This document shows positions 8,151 through 15,182 of a stretch of 34,193 nucleotides of DNA, piece after piece. The position numbers were made by a program, and so were the translations under genes. This stretch comes from JAFGED01 sp964551295. GTDB taxonomy: Bacteria > Chloroflexota > Anaerolineae > B4-G1. Below the pieces are notes generated by a model that was not told the origin of the DNA, did no database searches, and saw nothing but the letters and a program-made list of their open reading frames with translations. Numbering within the stretch: the stretch's first letter is position 1; each line of letters opens with the position of its first letter. The stretch covers positions 1-34,193 of the forward strand of contig CAZKDJ010000020.1 of assembly GCA_964551295.1 (NCBI GenBank). Reading direction: 5' to 3'.

Positions 8151-9488
8151 ATGACCAAGACTATCCGCATCCAAGACATTGCCCAGCACGTGGGTGAAGA
8201 GGTCACCATCCAGGGCTGGCTCTACCACCGCACCGACAAGGGCAAGCTCCAGTTCCTCCAGGTGCGCGACGGCACCGGGTTCGTCCAGTGCGTCGTGTTT
8301 CAGAAGGAGGCCGGCCCGGAGGTGTTCGATACAGCAGCCGGTCTGACACAAGAGTCGTCCGTCACCATCACCGGCAGCGTGCGCGAGGACGCCCGTGCAC
8401 CGGGCCTTCCCGGCGGCTACGAGATCGGCGTGATCGACTTGCAGGTGCACCAGGTGGCGCAGGACTATCCCATCCAGCCCAAGGAGCACGGCGTCGAGTT
8501 CCTGATGGACAACCGCCACCTGTGGATTCGCTCGCAGCAGCAGTGGGCCACCCTGCGCGTGCGGGCGACCATCATCCGCGCCATCCGCGAGTGGCTGGAC
8601 GGCAACGGCTTTACTCAAATGGACACCCCCATCCTCACCCCCGCCGCCTGCGAGGGCACGACCACGCTGTTCGAGACCGACTATTTTGGCGAGCCCGCCT
8701 TCCTGGCCCAGTCCGGCCAACTCTACAACGAGGCCAACATCTATGCCTTCGGGCGCGTCTACTGCTTCGGCCCCACCTTCCGCGCCGAGAAATCCAAGAC
8801 CCGCCGCCACCTGACCGAGTTCTGGATGGTGGAGCCGGAGGCCGCCTTCTGCGACATGGATGGGCTGATGGAGATCGAGGAGCAGTTCGTCTCCCACATC
8901 GTCCAGACCTGTCTGCGCGAGCGGGCGCAGGAGCTGGCGTTGTTGGAGCGGGATACCGGCCACCTGGAGAAGGTGACGCCTCCCTTTCCCCGCATCTCTT
9001 ACGACGAGGCGCTGGAGATGCTGGTCGAGATCCGCGAGCAGATGGACGACGAGGAACTAAAAGCCCAACTGGCCATTGAGTGGGGCGATGACTTTGGCTC
9101 GCCGCACGAGACGGAGCTGACCAAGCGGTTCGAAAAGCCGGTCTTTGTCTACGGCTACCCCACCCGCGCCAAGGCGTTCTACATGGAGCCCTGGCCCGGC
9201 CGGCCCGAAGTCTCCAAGAGCGTCGACCTGCTGGCTCCGGAGGGATATGGCGAGATCACGGGTGGCTCGGAGCGTATCTCCGACCCCGACCTGCTGTTGC
9301 AGCGGCTCGACGAGTGGGGCCTACCACGCGAGGCGTTCGAGTGGTACATCGACTTGCAGCAGTACGGCTCGGTGGCCCACTCCGGCTTCGGCCTGGGCGT
9401 GGAGCGCACCGTGACCTGGATCTGTGGCATCGACCATCTACGGGAGACGATCCCCTTCCCACGCATGCTAAACTGTGTATATCCTTAG
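8151..9488 (+). CDS. asnS: Asparaginyl-tRNA synthetase
   Basis: A 445-residue class IIb aminoacyl-tRNA synthetase that charges tRNA-Asn with asparagine in the cytoplasm. Residues 1-110 form the OB-fold anticodon-binding domain (VTIQGWLYHRTDKGKLQFLQ, then VRDGTGFVQCVVF). The catalytic domain has motif 2 from about residue 206 (FGPTFRAEKSKTRRHLTEF, then WMVEPE) and motif 3 from about 412 (GFGLGVERTVTW). The EKSKTRRHLTEFW form favours AsnRS over AspRS. The ATG at 8151 was preferred to the one at 8136 because GGGAGA sits at 8138-8143 and the family N-terminus (MTKTIRIQDI) begins there. It has its own promoter. A small basic protein gene follows 17 bases downstream and may be co-transcribed. Confidence 0.93.
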   Translation: MTKTIRIQDIAQHVGEEVTIQGWLYHRTDKGKLQFLQVRDGTGFVQCVVFQKEAGPEVFDTAAGLTQESSVTITGSVREDARAPGLPGGYEIGVIDLQVHQVAQDYPIQPKEHGVEFLMDNRHLWIRSQQQWATLRVRATIIRAIREWLDGNGFTQMDTPILTPAACEGTTTLFETDYFGEPAFLAQSGQLYNEANIYAFGRVYCFGPTFRAEKSKTRRHLTEFWMVEPEAAFCDMDGLMEIEEQFVSHIVQTCLRERAQELALLERDTGHLEKVTPPFPRISYDEALEMLVEIREQMDDEELKAQLAIEWGDDFGSPHETELTKRFEKPVFVYGYPTRAKAFYMEPWPGRPEVSKSVDLLAPEGYGEITGGSERISDPDLLLQRLDEWGLPREAFEWYIDLQQYGSVAHSGFGLGVERTVTWICGIDHLRETIPFPRMLNCVYP

Positions 9489-9505
9489 AGAAAGGTGGTG
9501 AAAAT

Positions 9506-9670
9506 ATGCGCACCAAGCGCGATCGAAAGCGAATTCGAAAGCAGACGCGCAAAAAGAAAATCTGCTATCTGCGCCAGCGAATAGAGCAGACGACGGATCT
9601 GGCCGAGCGCGAGCGGTTGATCGAAAAGCTCCACCGCATCAGCCCTGAAGCGCCCGTATCAGTGGTGTAG
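9506..9670 (+). CDS. Small basic protein of unknown function
   Basis: A 54-residue protein starting MRTKRDRKRIRKQTRKKK and continuing as an amphipathic helix (ICYLRQRIEQTTDLAERERL). The ATG lies 17 bases after the asnS stop and is preceded by AAAGGTGGTG. The N-terminal 18 residues hold 12 Lys/Arg, which suggests RNA, DNA or ribosome binding, but I do not recognise a family. The same frame is open upstream into asnS; that part is a shadow. Its clear ribosome site and position make it a probable real gene. Confidence 0.6.
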   Translation: MRTKRDRKRIRKQTRKKKICYLRQRIEQTTDLAERERLIEKLHRISPEAPVSVV

Positions 9671-9675
9671 GGTCT

Positions 9676-9704
9676 TTGCCAGGCTGACCGGATTGTAGTA
9701 TAAT
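9676..9704 (+). promoter_or_regulatory. Promoter of the thiamine operon
   Basis: TTGCCA at 9676-9681, a 17-base spacer, and a perfect TATAAT at 9699-9704. Transcription would start near 9711, about 30 bases before the TPP riboswitch. Confidence 0.75.
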
Positions 9705-9742
9705 TCTGTCTGTACACGCACACTTACAACATCATACCCTGA

Positions 9743-9850
9743 AGGGGAGCTTGGGGAGCCAGGCTGAGAGGGTGTCCTGCCACCGCCCGCGGTGGACGCT
9801 GACACCGACCCACTGAACCTGATCTGGGTAATGCCAGCGGAGGAAGACGA
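9743..9850 (+). promoter_or_regulatory. TPP riboswitch (THI element)
   Basis: It carries the conserved TPP aptamer landmarks in order: GGGGAGC near 9744-9750, CTGAGA at 9764-9769 (the pyrimidine-binding THI-box core), a variable hairpin (CCACCGCCCGCGGTGG), GAACCTGATCTGG at 9815-9827, and GCCAGCGGAGGAA at 9833-9845. The aptamer binds thiamine pyrophosphate. The hairpin with a T-run at 9862-9890 is consistent with transcriptional control of the downstream thiN-thiBPQ genes. Aptamer identity is firm; the OFF-switch mechanism is inferred from the layout. Confidence 0.93.
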
Positions 9851-9861
9851 CGCCAATTTCA

Positions 9862-9890
9862 AAAAACGCTCCGCTGACCGGGGCGTTTTT
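9862..9890 (+). terminator. Riboswitch expression-platform terminator
   Basis: AAAAACGCTCC at 9862-9872 pairs with GGGGCGTTTTT at 9880-9890 (one G-U pair), followed by CTTT. It lies 12 bases after the TPP aptamer and 19 bases before the thiN start, as expected for a transcriptional OFF switch. Confidence 0.85.
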
Positions 9891-9908
9891 CTTTGTGAGG
9901 TGACGATT

Positions 9909-10568
9909 ATGCGTGCTATCATCTTTGCCAACGGAGAGCTTGCAGATCCACAGAGTACGAGGGAACTGCTCAAACCCGATACTCTGGTGATCGCCGCCAA
10001 TGGCGGGACGCGCCACGTTCTGGCCGCCGGCGCGACGCCCGACGTCGTCATCGGCGACCTGGACTCGCTCTCCCAAGACGTCCGGGCTCGCATCGAGGCA
10101 ACGGGCACGCAGATCATCAGCTTTTCGCCGCGCAAGGATGAGACCGACCTGGAGCTGGCGCTCCTGCACGCCGCCCGCGAAGGCGCGACAGAAATCATCA
10201 TCCTGGCGGCCCTGGGTGGGCGGCTTGACCAGACCATCGCCAACGTGCTGCTGCTGAATTTGCCCGAACTGGAAGGCGTCGACACGCGCATCGTCGACGG
10301 CGCACAAGAGGCGTTCCTCATCCAGAATGAAACGGCGATTACGGGACAACCTGGCGACACCATCTCCCTCATTCCACTGGGAGGCGACGCAGAGGGAGTG
10401 ACGGCTAAGGGGATGGAATGGCCGTTATGTGAAGACACCCTGCGCTTCGGGCCGGCGCGGGGCGTGAGCAACGTGCTGACCGAGGAGCAGGCCCACGTGC
10501 GCGTGCGGCACGGGTCGCTGCTGTGTATCGTGATACACGAGAGTAGCAAGTTCGCAAGTGGCAAGTGA
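9909..10568 (+). CDS. thiN: Thiamine pyrophosphokinase
   Basis: A 219-residue cytoplasmic enzyme that converts thiamine plus ATP to thiamine pyrophosphate. Family motifs are clear: IAANGGTRH, VIGDLDS at about residues 47-53, the catalytic PRKDETDLELAL, GGRLDQTIANV, and GVSNVL near the C-terminus. The ATG at 9909 follows GAGGTGA and opens MRAIIFANGE. The frame is open further upstream, but that part lies inside the riboswitch and terminator. The gene overlaps nothing and is followed 16 bases later by the transporter binding-protein gene. The final residues (SSKFASGK) extend past the conserved domain and come from three GCAAGT repeats. Salvaged thiamine imported by ThiBPQ would be its substrate. 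Confidence 0.93.
   Translation: MRAIIFANGELADPQSTRELLKPDTLVIAANGGTRHVLAAGATPDVVIGDLDSLSQDVRARIEATGTQIISFSPRKDETDLELALLHAAREGATEIIILAALGGRLDQTIANVLLLNLPELEGVDTRIVDGAQEAFLIQNETAITGQPGDTISLIPLGGDAEGVTAKGMEWPLCEDTLRFGPARGVSNVLTEEQAHVRVRHGSLLCIVIHESSKFASGK
10523..10566 (+). repeat. Hairpin and GCAAGT triplet at the end of thiN
   Basis: A GTGTATC-GT-GATACAC hairpin at 10523-10538 is followed by three GCAAGT units at 10546, 10554 and 10561. They encode the non-conserved C-terminal residues of ThiN. It resembles, in a weaker form, the repeats inside the next genes. Confidence 0.55.
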
Positions 10569-10584
10569 AAACGGAGGAATAAAG

Positions 10585-11673
10585 ATGAAACGTAAACTGA
10601 TACTGACCCTCATAGGGACATTGCTGGTGCTGATGGCCTGCCGAGTCACAGGACCGGCGCGGGCGCCGGTGACGCCAACACCAGTCGGCCCGCGAACGTT
10701 GCGGTTGATGACACACAACAGCTTTGCTATCAGCGACGAGGTCATCGCCGCCTTTGAGGAGGCGCAAGGCGCCAAGGTCGAGATTCTGGAGGCCGGCGAC
10801 GGAGGCGTGATGCTCAACCAAGCCATCCTCAGCGCCGACAACCCCCAGGCCGACGTGCTCTACGGTGTCGACAATACCTTCCTCAGCCGGGCGTTGGAGG
10901 GCGACATTTTCGAGCCCTACGCGTCGCCGCTGCTGGACGAGATCCCCGACCGCCTGAAGCTCGATCCCCAGAACCGCGCCCTGCCGATGGATTACGGCGA
11001 CGTGTGCCTCAACTATGACAAGGCCTGGTTCGACGAGCAGGGTCTAGCTCCGCCTGCCAACCTGAAAGACTTGGTCGAGCCCAAGTACGAGGGCCTAACG
11101 GTGGTGGAGGACGCTGCCTCATCCTCACCGGGACTGGCCTTTATGCTGGCCACCGTAGGCCACTTTGGCGAGACAGGCGACTATACCTGGCTTGACTACT
11201 GGGCCGACCTGCGGGAGAATGACATCATGGTAGCCAGCGACTGGGATAATGCCTACTATGGCTACTTTACCGTGGGCTCCGGCGGAGAAGGCAACCGGCC
11301 CATCGTCGTCAGCTACGCCAGCAGCCCACCGGCGGCGGTGTACTACGCGGAGGAGCCGCTCGACGAGGCCCCCACGGCGGCCGTCGTCGGGGACGGCAGT
11401 TGTTTCCGCCAGATCGAGTTCGTTGGCATCCTCAAGGGCACCGAGAACCGCGACCTAGCGGAAAAGTGGATCGACTTTATGCTCGACACGACCTTCCAGG
11501 AGGACATCCCGCTGAACATGTTCATGTTTCCTGCCAATCAGAACGCCGCGCTGCCCGATGTCTTTGCCGAGTACGCCGTCATCCCCGAGCGTCCGGCCGA
11601 GGTGGATTACGAGGCAATAGAGACTAACCGCGAGGCATGGGTGGAAGCGTGGGCTGAGGTGGTGGTGCGATAG
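10585..11673 (+). CDS. thiB: Thiamine ABC transporter substrate-binding lipoprotein
   Basis: A 362-residue periplasmic or surface solute-binding protein. The ATG at 10585 follows ACGGAGGAA and starts a lipoprotein signal, MKRKLILTLIGTLLVLMAC. A proline-rich tether follows (PARAPVTPTPVGPR), then the mature domain TLRLMTHNSFAISDEV. The pattern matches TbpA/ThiB: VEILEAGDGGVMLNQAI, DVLYGVDNTFLSRAL, PMDYGDVCLNYDKAWF. The family binds thiamine and its phosphates and delivers them to ThiPQ. The frame is open from 10558, but those codons overlap the end of thiN and lack a ribosome site. Its position after a TPP riboswitch and thiN strongly supports thiamine as the ligand. Confidence 0.92.
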   Translation: MKRKLILTLIGTLLVLMACRVTGPARAPVTPTPVGPRTLRLMTHNSFAISDEVIAAFEEAQGAKVEILEAGDGGVMLNQAILSADNPQADVLYGVDNTFLSRALEGDIFEPYASPLLDEIPDRLKLDPQNRALPMDYGDVCLNYDKAWFDEQGLAPPANLKDLVEPKYEGLTVVEDAASSSPGLAFMLATVGHFGETGDYTWLDYWADLRENDIMVASDWDNAYYGYFTVGSGGEGNRPIVVSYASSPPAAVYYAEEPLDEAPTAAVVGDGSCFRQIEFVGILKGTENRDLAEKWIDFMLDTTFQEDIPLNMFMFPANQNAALPDVFAEYAVIPERPAEVDYEAIETNREAWVEAWAEVVVR

Positions 11674-11682
11674 TGAGGACGC

Positions 11683-13419
11683 GTGCCAACCGAGCGTAGC
11701 AAGCAAGCCAAAAAAAACAGGATGCAAGATGCGGGAAAGCTATCGAGTCTTGCATCCTGCATCTTGTCCCTTGCCTTCTTGCTCCTCTTCTACTTTTATC
11801 CCCTGGCCTCCATTCTGACACTCTCCTTCGCCCCCGACGGTCGCCTCGACCTTTCGGCCCTGGAAAAGCTGATCCAGACGCCCTACTACCTGCGCACGCT
11901 TTGGTTCACCATCTGGCAGGCGCTAGTTTCGACGCTGCTGACGGTGGGACTGGCGCTGCCCGGGGCCTACGTCTTTGCTCGTTACGAGTTCCCAGGCAAG
12001 TCGCTCGTGCAGGCGCTGACGACCATCCCCTTCGTGCTGCCCACCATCGTCGTGGCGATGGCCTTTAGCGCCCTATTGGGACCTCGCGGCCTGGTCAATA
12101 CAACCCTGGTGAAGCTTTTGGGGCTTGACCGTCCTCCGCTCAACCTCCAGCACACGCTGGCGATCATCCTGCTGGCGCACGTGTTCTACAACTACACGCT
12201 GGTGGTGCGCATCGTGTCCACCTACTGGGCCAACCTCGATCCCCGGCTGCCGGAGGCCGCCCGCATGCTGGGCGCCAACCGCTGGCGCGCCTTTCGGCAG
12301 GTGACGCTGCCCTTGCTGGCCCCAGCAATCGGCGCGGCGGCGCTCCTGGTGTTTATCTTTTGCTTCACCAGTTTTGGCGTGATCCTCATCCTCGGCGGGC
12401 CGCGCTTTGCCACGCTGGAGGTAGAGATCTACCGTCAGACGATCAACTATTTTAACCTGCCGCTGGCAGCGACGCTCTCGGTCTTTCAGATCATCTTCAC
12501 CTTCGCACTGATGACGGTCTACACGCGGCTCCAGGCGCGCACGGCGCTGCCGCAGGAGCTGCGCTCGCGCCGGTCCACCCAGCGCCGACCGCAGACCGGG
12601 CGCGAGCGATTGTTCGTCGGCGCCAACGTCGGGCTGATGCTGGCGCTGCTGGTGACGCCGCTGGGGGCGCTTGCCGCGCGCTCCTTCGCCGCCGAACGTG
12701 GCCTCACGCTGGACTTTTACCGCTCCTTGTTCTACAATCCACGCGAGTCGGCCTTTTACGTGCCGCCGGGGGCAGCAGCGCTCAACTCGCTGGGGTTCGC
12801 GCTGGCAACGATGGCGCTCTCGGTAATACTCGGCCTGATGGCGGTATCGGCGTTGACTCAACGGAAAGAAACCCGATTTTTGGGAAAAATCGGGTTTCTA
12901 CGCCGGTTTCTAGACCCGATCTTTATGCTGCCGCTGGGCACCTCGGCGGTGACGCTGGGCCTGGGCTACATCGTCGCGCTGGACGAGCCGCCGCTCGACC
13001 TGCGCGCCTCGCCCGTGCTGGTCGTGCTAGCCCACACGCTGGTGGCGCTGCCCTTTGTCGTGCGCAGCGTGCTGCCGGCGCTGCAATCCATCAACCCGCG
13101 CCTGCGCGAGGCGGCGGCGCTTCTGGGCGCCCCGCCCCGGCGCGTTTGGCGCGAGATTGACCTGCCCATCGTGGCGCGGGCAGCGCTGGTGGGAGCGGTG
13201 TTCGCCTTCACCATCTCGATGGGCGAGTTCGGGGCCACCAGCCTGATCGCCCGGCCGGAGCGCCCCACGCTGCCGGTGGCCATCTACCGCTACCTGGGCC
13301 GCCCCGGCGCGCTCAACTACGGCCAGGCGATGGCCATGGCGACGGTGCTGATGCTCATGTGCGCGGTGGGGTTCTTGGCGATCGAGCGGTTTCGCGTGGG
13401 AGAAGTAGGTGAATTCTAG
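11683..13419 (+). CDS. thiP: Thiamine ABC transporter permease (two-domain)
   Basis: A 578-residue inner-membrane permease with two tandem BPD-type modules, each carrying an EAA loop that docks on the ATPase: EAARMLGANRWRAFRQVTLP in the first half and EAAALLGAPPRRVWREIDLP in the second. About 12 helices are visible. This fused layout is typical of ThiP and FbpB. The GTG at 11683 follows GAGGA; an ATG at 11722 is an alternative start. Residues 12-26 are encoded by an inverted-repeat tract, and a perfect 15-bp hairpin encodes residues 395-406 in a cytoplasmic or linker region, without breaking the frame. It overlaps the thiQ start by 11 bases, indicating translational coupling. Substrate assignment comes from the riboswitch and neighbours. 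Confidence 0.9.
   Translation: MPTERSKQAKKNRMQDAGKLSSLASCILSLAFLLLFYFYPLASILTLSFAPDGRLDLSALEKLIQTPYYLRTLWFTIWQALVSTLLTVGLALPGAYVFARYEFPGKSLVQALTTIPFVLPTIVVAMAFSALLGPRGLVNTTLVKLLGLDRPPLNLQHTLAIILLAHVFYNYTLVVRIVSTYWANLDPRLPEAARMLGANRWRAFRQVTLPLLAPAIGAAALLVFIFCFTSFGVILILGGPRFATLEVEIYRQTINYFNLPLAATLSVFQIIFTFALMTVYTRLQARTALPQELRSRRSTQRRPQTGRERLFVGANVGLMLALLVTPLGALAARSFAAERGLTLDFYRSLFYNPRESAFYVPPGAAALNSLGFALATMALSVILGLMAVSALTQRKETRFLGKIGFLRRFLDPIFMLPLGTSAVTLGLGYIVALDEPPLDLRASPVLVVLAHTLVALPFVVRSVLPALQSINPRLREAAALLGAPPRRVWREIDLPIVARAALVGAVFAFTISMGEFGATSLIARPERPTLPVAIYRYLGRPGALNYGQAMAMATVLMLMCAVGFLAIERFRVGEVGEF
11718..11759 (+). repeat. In-frame GATGCAAG inverted repeat in thiP
   Basis: CAGGATGCAAGA at 11718-11729 is the exact reverse complement of TCTTGCATCCTG at 11748-11759, with an 18-base loop. 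Related GATGC units extend on both sides. It encodes the extreme N-terminus (NRMQDAGKLSSLASCIL) before the first helix of the permease. Confidence 0.85.
12867..12899 (+). repeat. In-frame perfect hairpin in thiP
   Basis: AGAAACCCGATTTTT at 12867-12881 and its exact reverse complement at 12885-12899, with a 3-base GGG loop. It is read in frame as RKETRFLGKIGFLRR between the two permease modules. It ends in A/T-rich arms unlike the surrounding GC-rich codons. Confidence 0.9.
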
Positions 13420-14533
13420 AACACAAGAAACAAGAAGCAAGAGGCAAGACGCAGGGGCGTCTTGCTCCCTGCTCGAACTCTGTAACATCACCAAATCCTA
13501 CCCCGACGGCTGGACCCTTGCCGACGTGAGTTTCTCCGTCGAGCGCGGCGAGATCGTCTCTCTCCTCGGCCCTTCCGGCTGCGGCAAGACGACGCTCCTG
13601 CGCCTCATCGCCGGGCTGGAGACGCCCGACGGCGGGCAAGTGCTGATCGAGGGCCAAGACGTGACCCATACGCCACCCCACCTGCGTGGGTTTGGGCTGA
13701 TGTTCCAGGAGTACGCCCTCTTTCCCCACAAGGACGTCTACGGCAATGTGGCCTTTGGCCTGAGGATGGAAGGACTGGCACGCGAGGCGGTCGCCGAACG
13801 TGTGACCCAGGCGCTAACCCTGGTCGGCATGGCGGGCTTTGAGCGCCGCGACGTGAGCCAGCTTTCCGGCGGGGAGCGGCAGCGGGTGGCACTGGCTCGC
13901 AGCCTGGCTCCCCAGCCCCGCCTGCTGATGCTGGATGAGCCCCTGGGCGCGCTCGACCGCAACCTGCGCGAGCGGTTGCTGGACGAGCTACCCCAGATCC
14001 TCCACCAGGCCGACGCAACCGCCATCACCGTCACCCACGACCAGGAGGAGGCCTTTGCCATCGCCGACCGGGTGGTGCTGATGCGCGACGGGCGTGTGGT
14101 GCAGATTGGCACACCAGAAGGGGTGTACCGACAACCAGCCACAGCCTGGGTCGCGCGGTTCTTGGGGTTGACCAATTTGTTGAACACAAAAATCCTAGGA
14201 GATGAAATAGAAACAGAGATTGGGAGATTGGAGATTGGAGATTGGGCACTATCGGTCGCCAATCTCCAATCTCTAATCTCTAATCTCCAATTATTGATAC
14301 GACCGGAAGCAGCCCGGTTGAGCACAGGTGGTCCAAACACCGTGCGCGGCGTGGTGACCGAGCGCTCGTTTCGCGGAGAACGCTATCGATTAAGCATGCG
14401 CCACGAAAGCGGCGTCGAGCTGGCCTTCAACATGCCGGCCAACGTCGACCTGCCGGCCTGCGGCGAAGCCATCACCCTTTCCCTCGATCCACAGGCACTG
14501 ACTATACTCCCTGCAGAAGAAAACACAGCCTGA
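13409..14533 (+). CDS. thiQ: Thiamine ABC transporter ATP-binding protein
   Basis: A 374-residue ABC ATPase that powers the importer at the inner face of the membrane. Visible motifs: Walker A GPSGCGKTT near residues 54-62, Q-loop LMFQEYALFPHKD, signature LSGGERQRVALARS, Walker B LLMLDEP, and switch histidine in ITVTHDQEE. A TOBE-like C-terminal domain (about residues 295-370) makes it longer than E. coli ThiQ and more like FbpC/PotA. The GTG start overlaps thiP by 11 bases. The family N-terminus (LELCNITKSYPDGW) begins only near residue 22. The preceding residues are repeat-encoded, and a second repeat tract (residues 270-294) lies exactly between the ATPase and TOBE domains. Confidence 0.9.
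   Translation: MNSRTQETRSKRQDAGASCSLLELCNITKSYPDGWTLADVSFSVERGEIVSLLGPSGCGKTTLLRLIAGLETPDGGQVLIEGQDVTHTPPHLRGFGLMFQEYALFPHKDVYGNVAFGLRMEGLAREAVAERVTQALTLVGMAGFERRDVSQLSGGERQRVALARSLAPQPRLLMLDEPLGALDRNLRERLLDELPQILHQADATAITVTHDQEEAFAIADRVVLMRDGRVVQIGTPEGVYRQPATAWVARFLGLTNLLNTKILGDEIETEIGRLEIGDWALSVANLQSLISNLQLLIRPEAARLSTGGPNTVRGVVTERSFRGERYRLSMRHESGVELAFNMPANVDLPACGEAITLSLDPQALTILPAEENTA
13431..13465 (+). repeat. GCAAGAGG repeat with hairpin at the thiP/thiQ junction
   Basis: A CAAGAAGCAAGAGGC word (13431-13445, identical to 4400-4414) runs into a 9-bp hairpin, GCAAGACGC at 13444-13452 with GCGTCTTGC at 13457-13465. It encodes residues 9-19 of ThiQ, upstream of the conserved ATPase fold. Confidence 0.8.
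14216..14291 (+). repeat. In-frame AATCTCC/GGAGATT hairpin in thiQ
   Basis: Left arm GAGATTGG units (14216-14245) and right arm AATCTCC/AATCTCT units (14259-14291) match at 22 of 26 positions over the best-aligned stretch, with a 13-base loop. It encodes EIGRLEIGDWALSVANLQSL and the following SNLQL in the linker between the ATPase and TOBE domains. It shares a 17-base word with 5297-5313. Confidence 0.88.
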
Positions 14534-14632
14534 CGGGTGCGTTTGTACTTGGCAAAGGCGATCTCTCCACACAAGATTAAAAGACGAGATCACCATAACG
14601 CGTATAGATATCCCCAAACGCACCTCAGCCGT

Positions 14633-14661
14633 TTGTGCAAGCACCATCGTTAAGTTATAAT
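14633..14661 (+). promoter_or_regulatory. Promoter candidate for the YbjN-like gene
   Basis: A perfect TATAAT at 14656-14661 with a weak TTGTGC at 14633-14638, spacer 17. The -10 lies 28 bases before the ATG. The region 14534-14632 between thiQ and this promoter shows no gene; it has an 8-base inverted pair (GTGCGTTT near 14537, AAACGCAC near 14616). Confidence 0.5.
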
Positions 14662-14689
14662 CCATTCGACCCACCACGGAGGTGACACG

Positions 14690-15175
14690 ATGAGCGAAGC
14701 TGAATCGAACGAAAATGGCCTGCAGGCCTTTGAAACCCTGGGCCAGTTCCTGACGGAGGATGACTGGTACCCGCAGCAACTTGAGGACAAGACCATCTAC
14801 CGCATAGGCTTTTCCGGCAAAAATGGACAGATGACCTGCTTTGCCCAAATTCGCGTCGCCTTGGAGCAGTTCCTGTTCTACGCCATGGCGCCAGTCAAGG
14901 CGCCGGAGGAGCTGCGCGTGGCCGCCGCCGAGTTCATCACCCGCGCCAACTATGGCCTGCGCATCGGCAACTTGGAGATGGACTTTGGCGACGGGGAAGT
15001 GCGCTACAAGAGCAGCCTCGATTTCGAGGGCCAGACGCTGACGCCGCAGTTGATCAAGCTGGCCATCTACCCCGCCGTGCAGACGCTGGATCGCTACCTG
15101 CCGGGCCTGATGGCCGTGATCTATGGCGGCAAATCGCCAGCCGAGGCGGTGGCAGAGATCGAGGAAAGCGAGTAG
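14690..15175 (+). CDS. YbjN-domain protein
   Basis: A 161-residue soluble protein preceded by GGAGGTGACACG. It has the YbjN-like (type III secretion chaperone fold) pattern: an N-terminal GQFLTEDDWYPQQL, beta strands YRIGFSG and MTCFAQIRVALEQFLFYAMA, a helix RVAAAEFITRANYGLRIGNLE, MDFGDGEVRYKSSLDF, and a terminal helix. YbjN proteins are linked to stress or motility regulation in enterobacteria, but in other phyla the role is unknown. Its gene is 7 bases upstream of the flavin reductase-like gene and probably shares its transcript. Confidence 0.75.
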   Translation: MSEAESNENGLQAFETLGQFLTEDDWYPQQLEDKTIYRIGFSGKNGQMTCFAQIRVALEQFLFYAMAPVKAPEELRVAAAEFITRANYGLRIGNLEMDFGDGEVRYKSSLDFEGQTLTPQLIKLAIYPAVQTLDRYLPGLMAVIYGGKSPAEAVAEIEESE

Positions 15176-15182
15176 AAGCAAA

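Noticed and set aside
8067..8963. Long minus-strand open frame (298 codons) opposite asnS
   Set aside because: It lies antisense to a clear asparaginyl-tRNA synthetase, shows no family motif, and is typical of shadow frames in GC-rich genes.
12073..12861. Minus-strand frame of 262 codons opposite thiP
   Set aside because: Arg/Gln/His-rich shadow of a well-supported permease.
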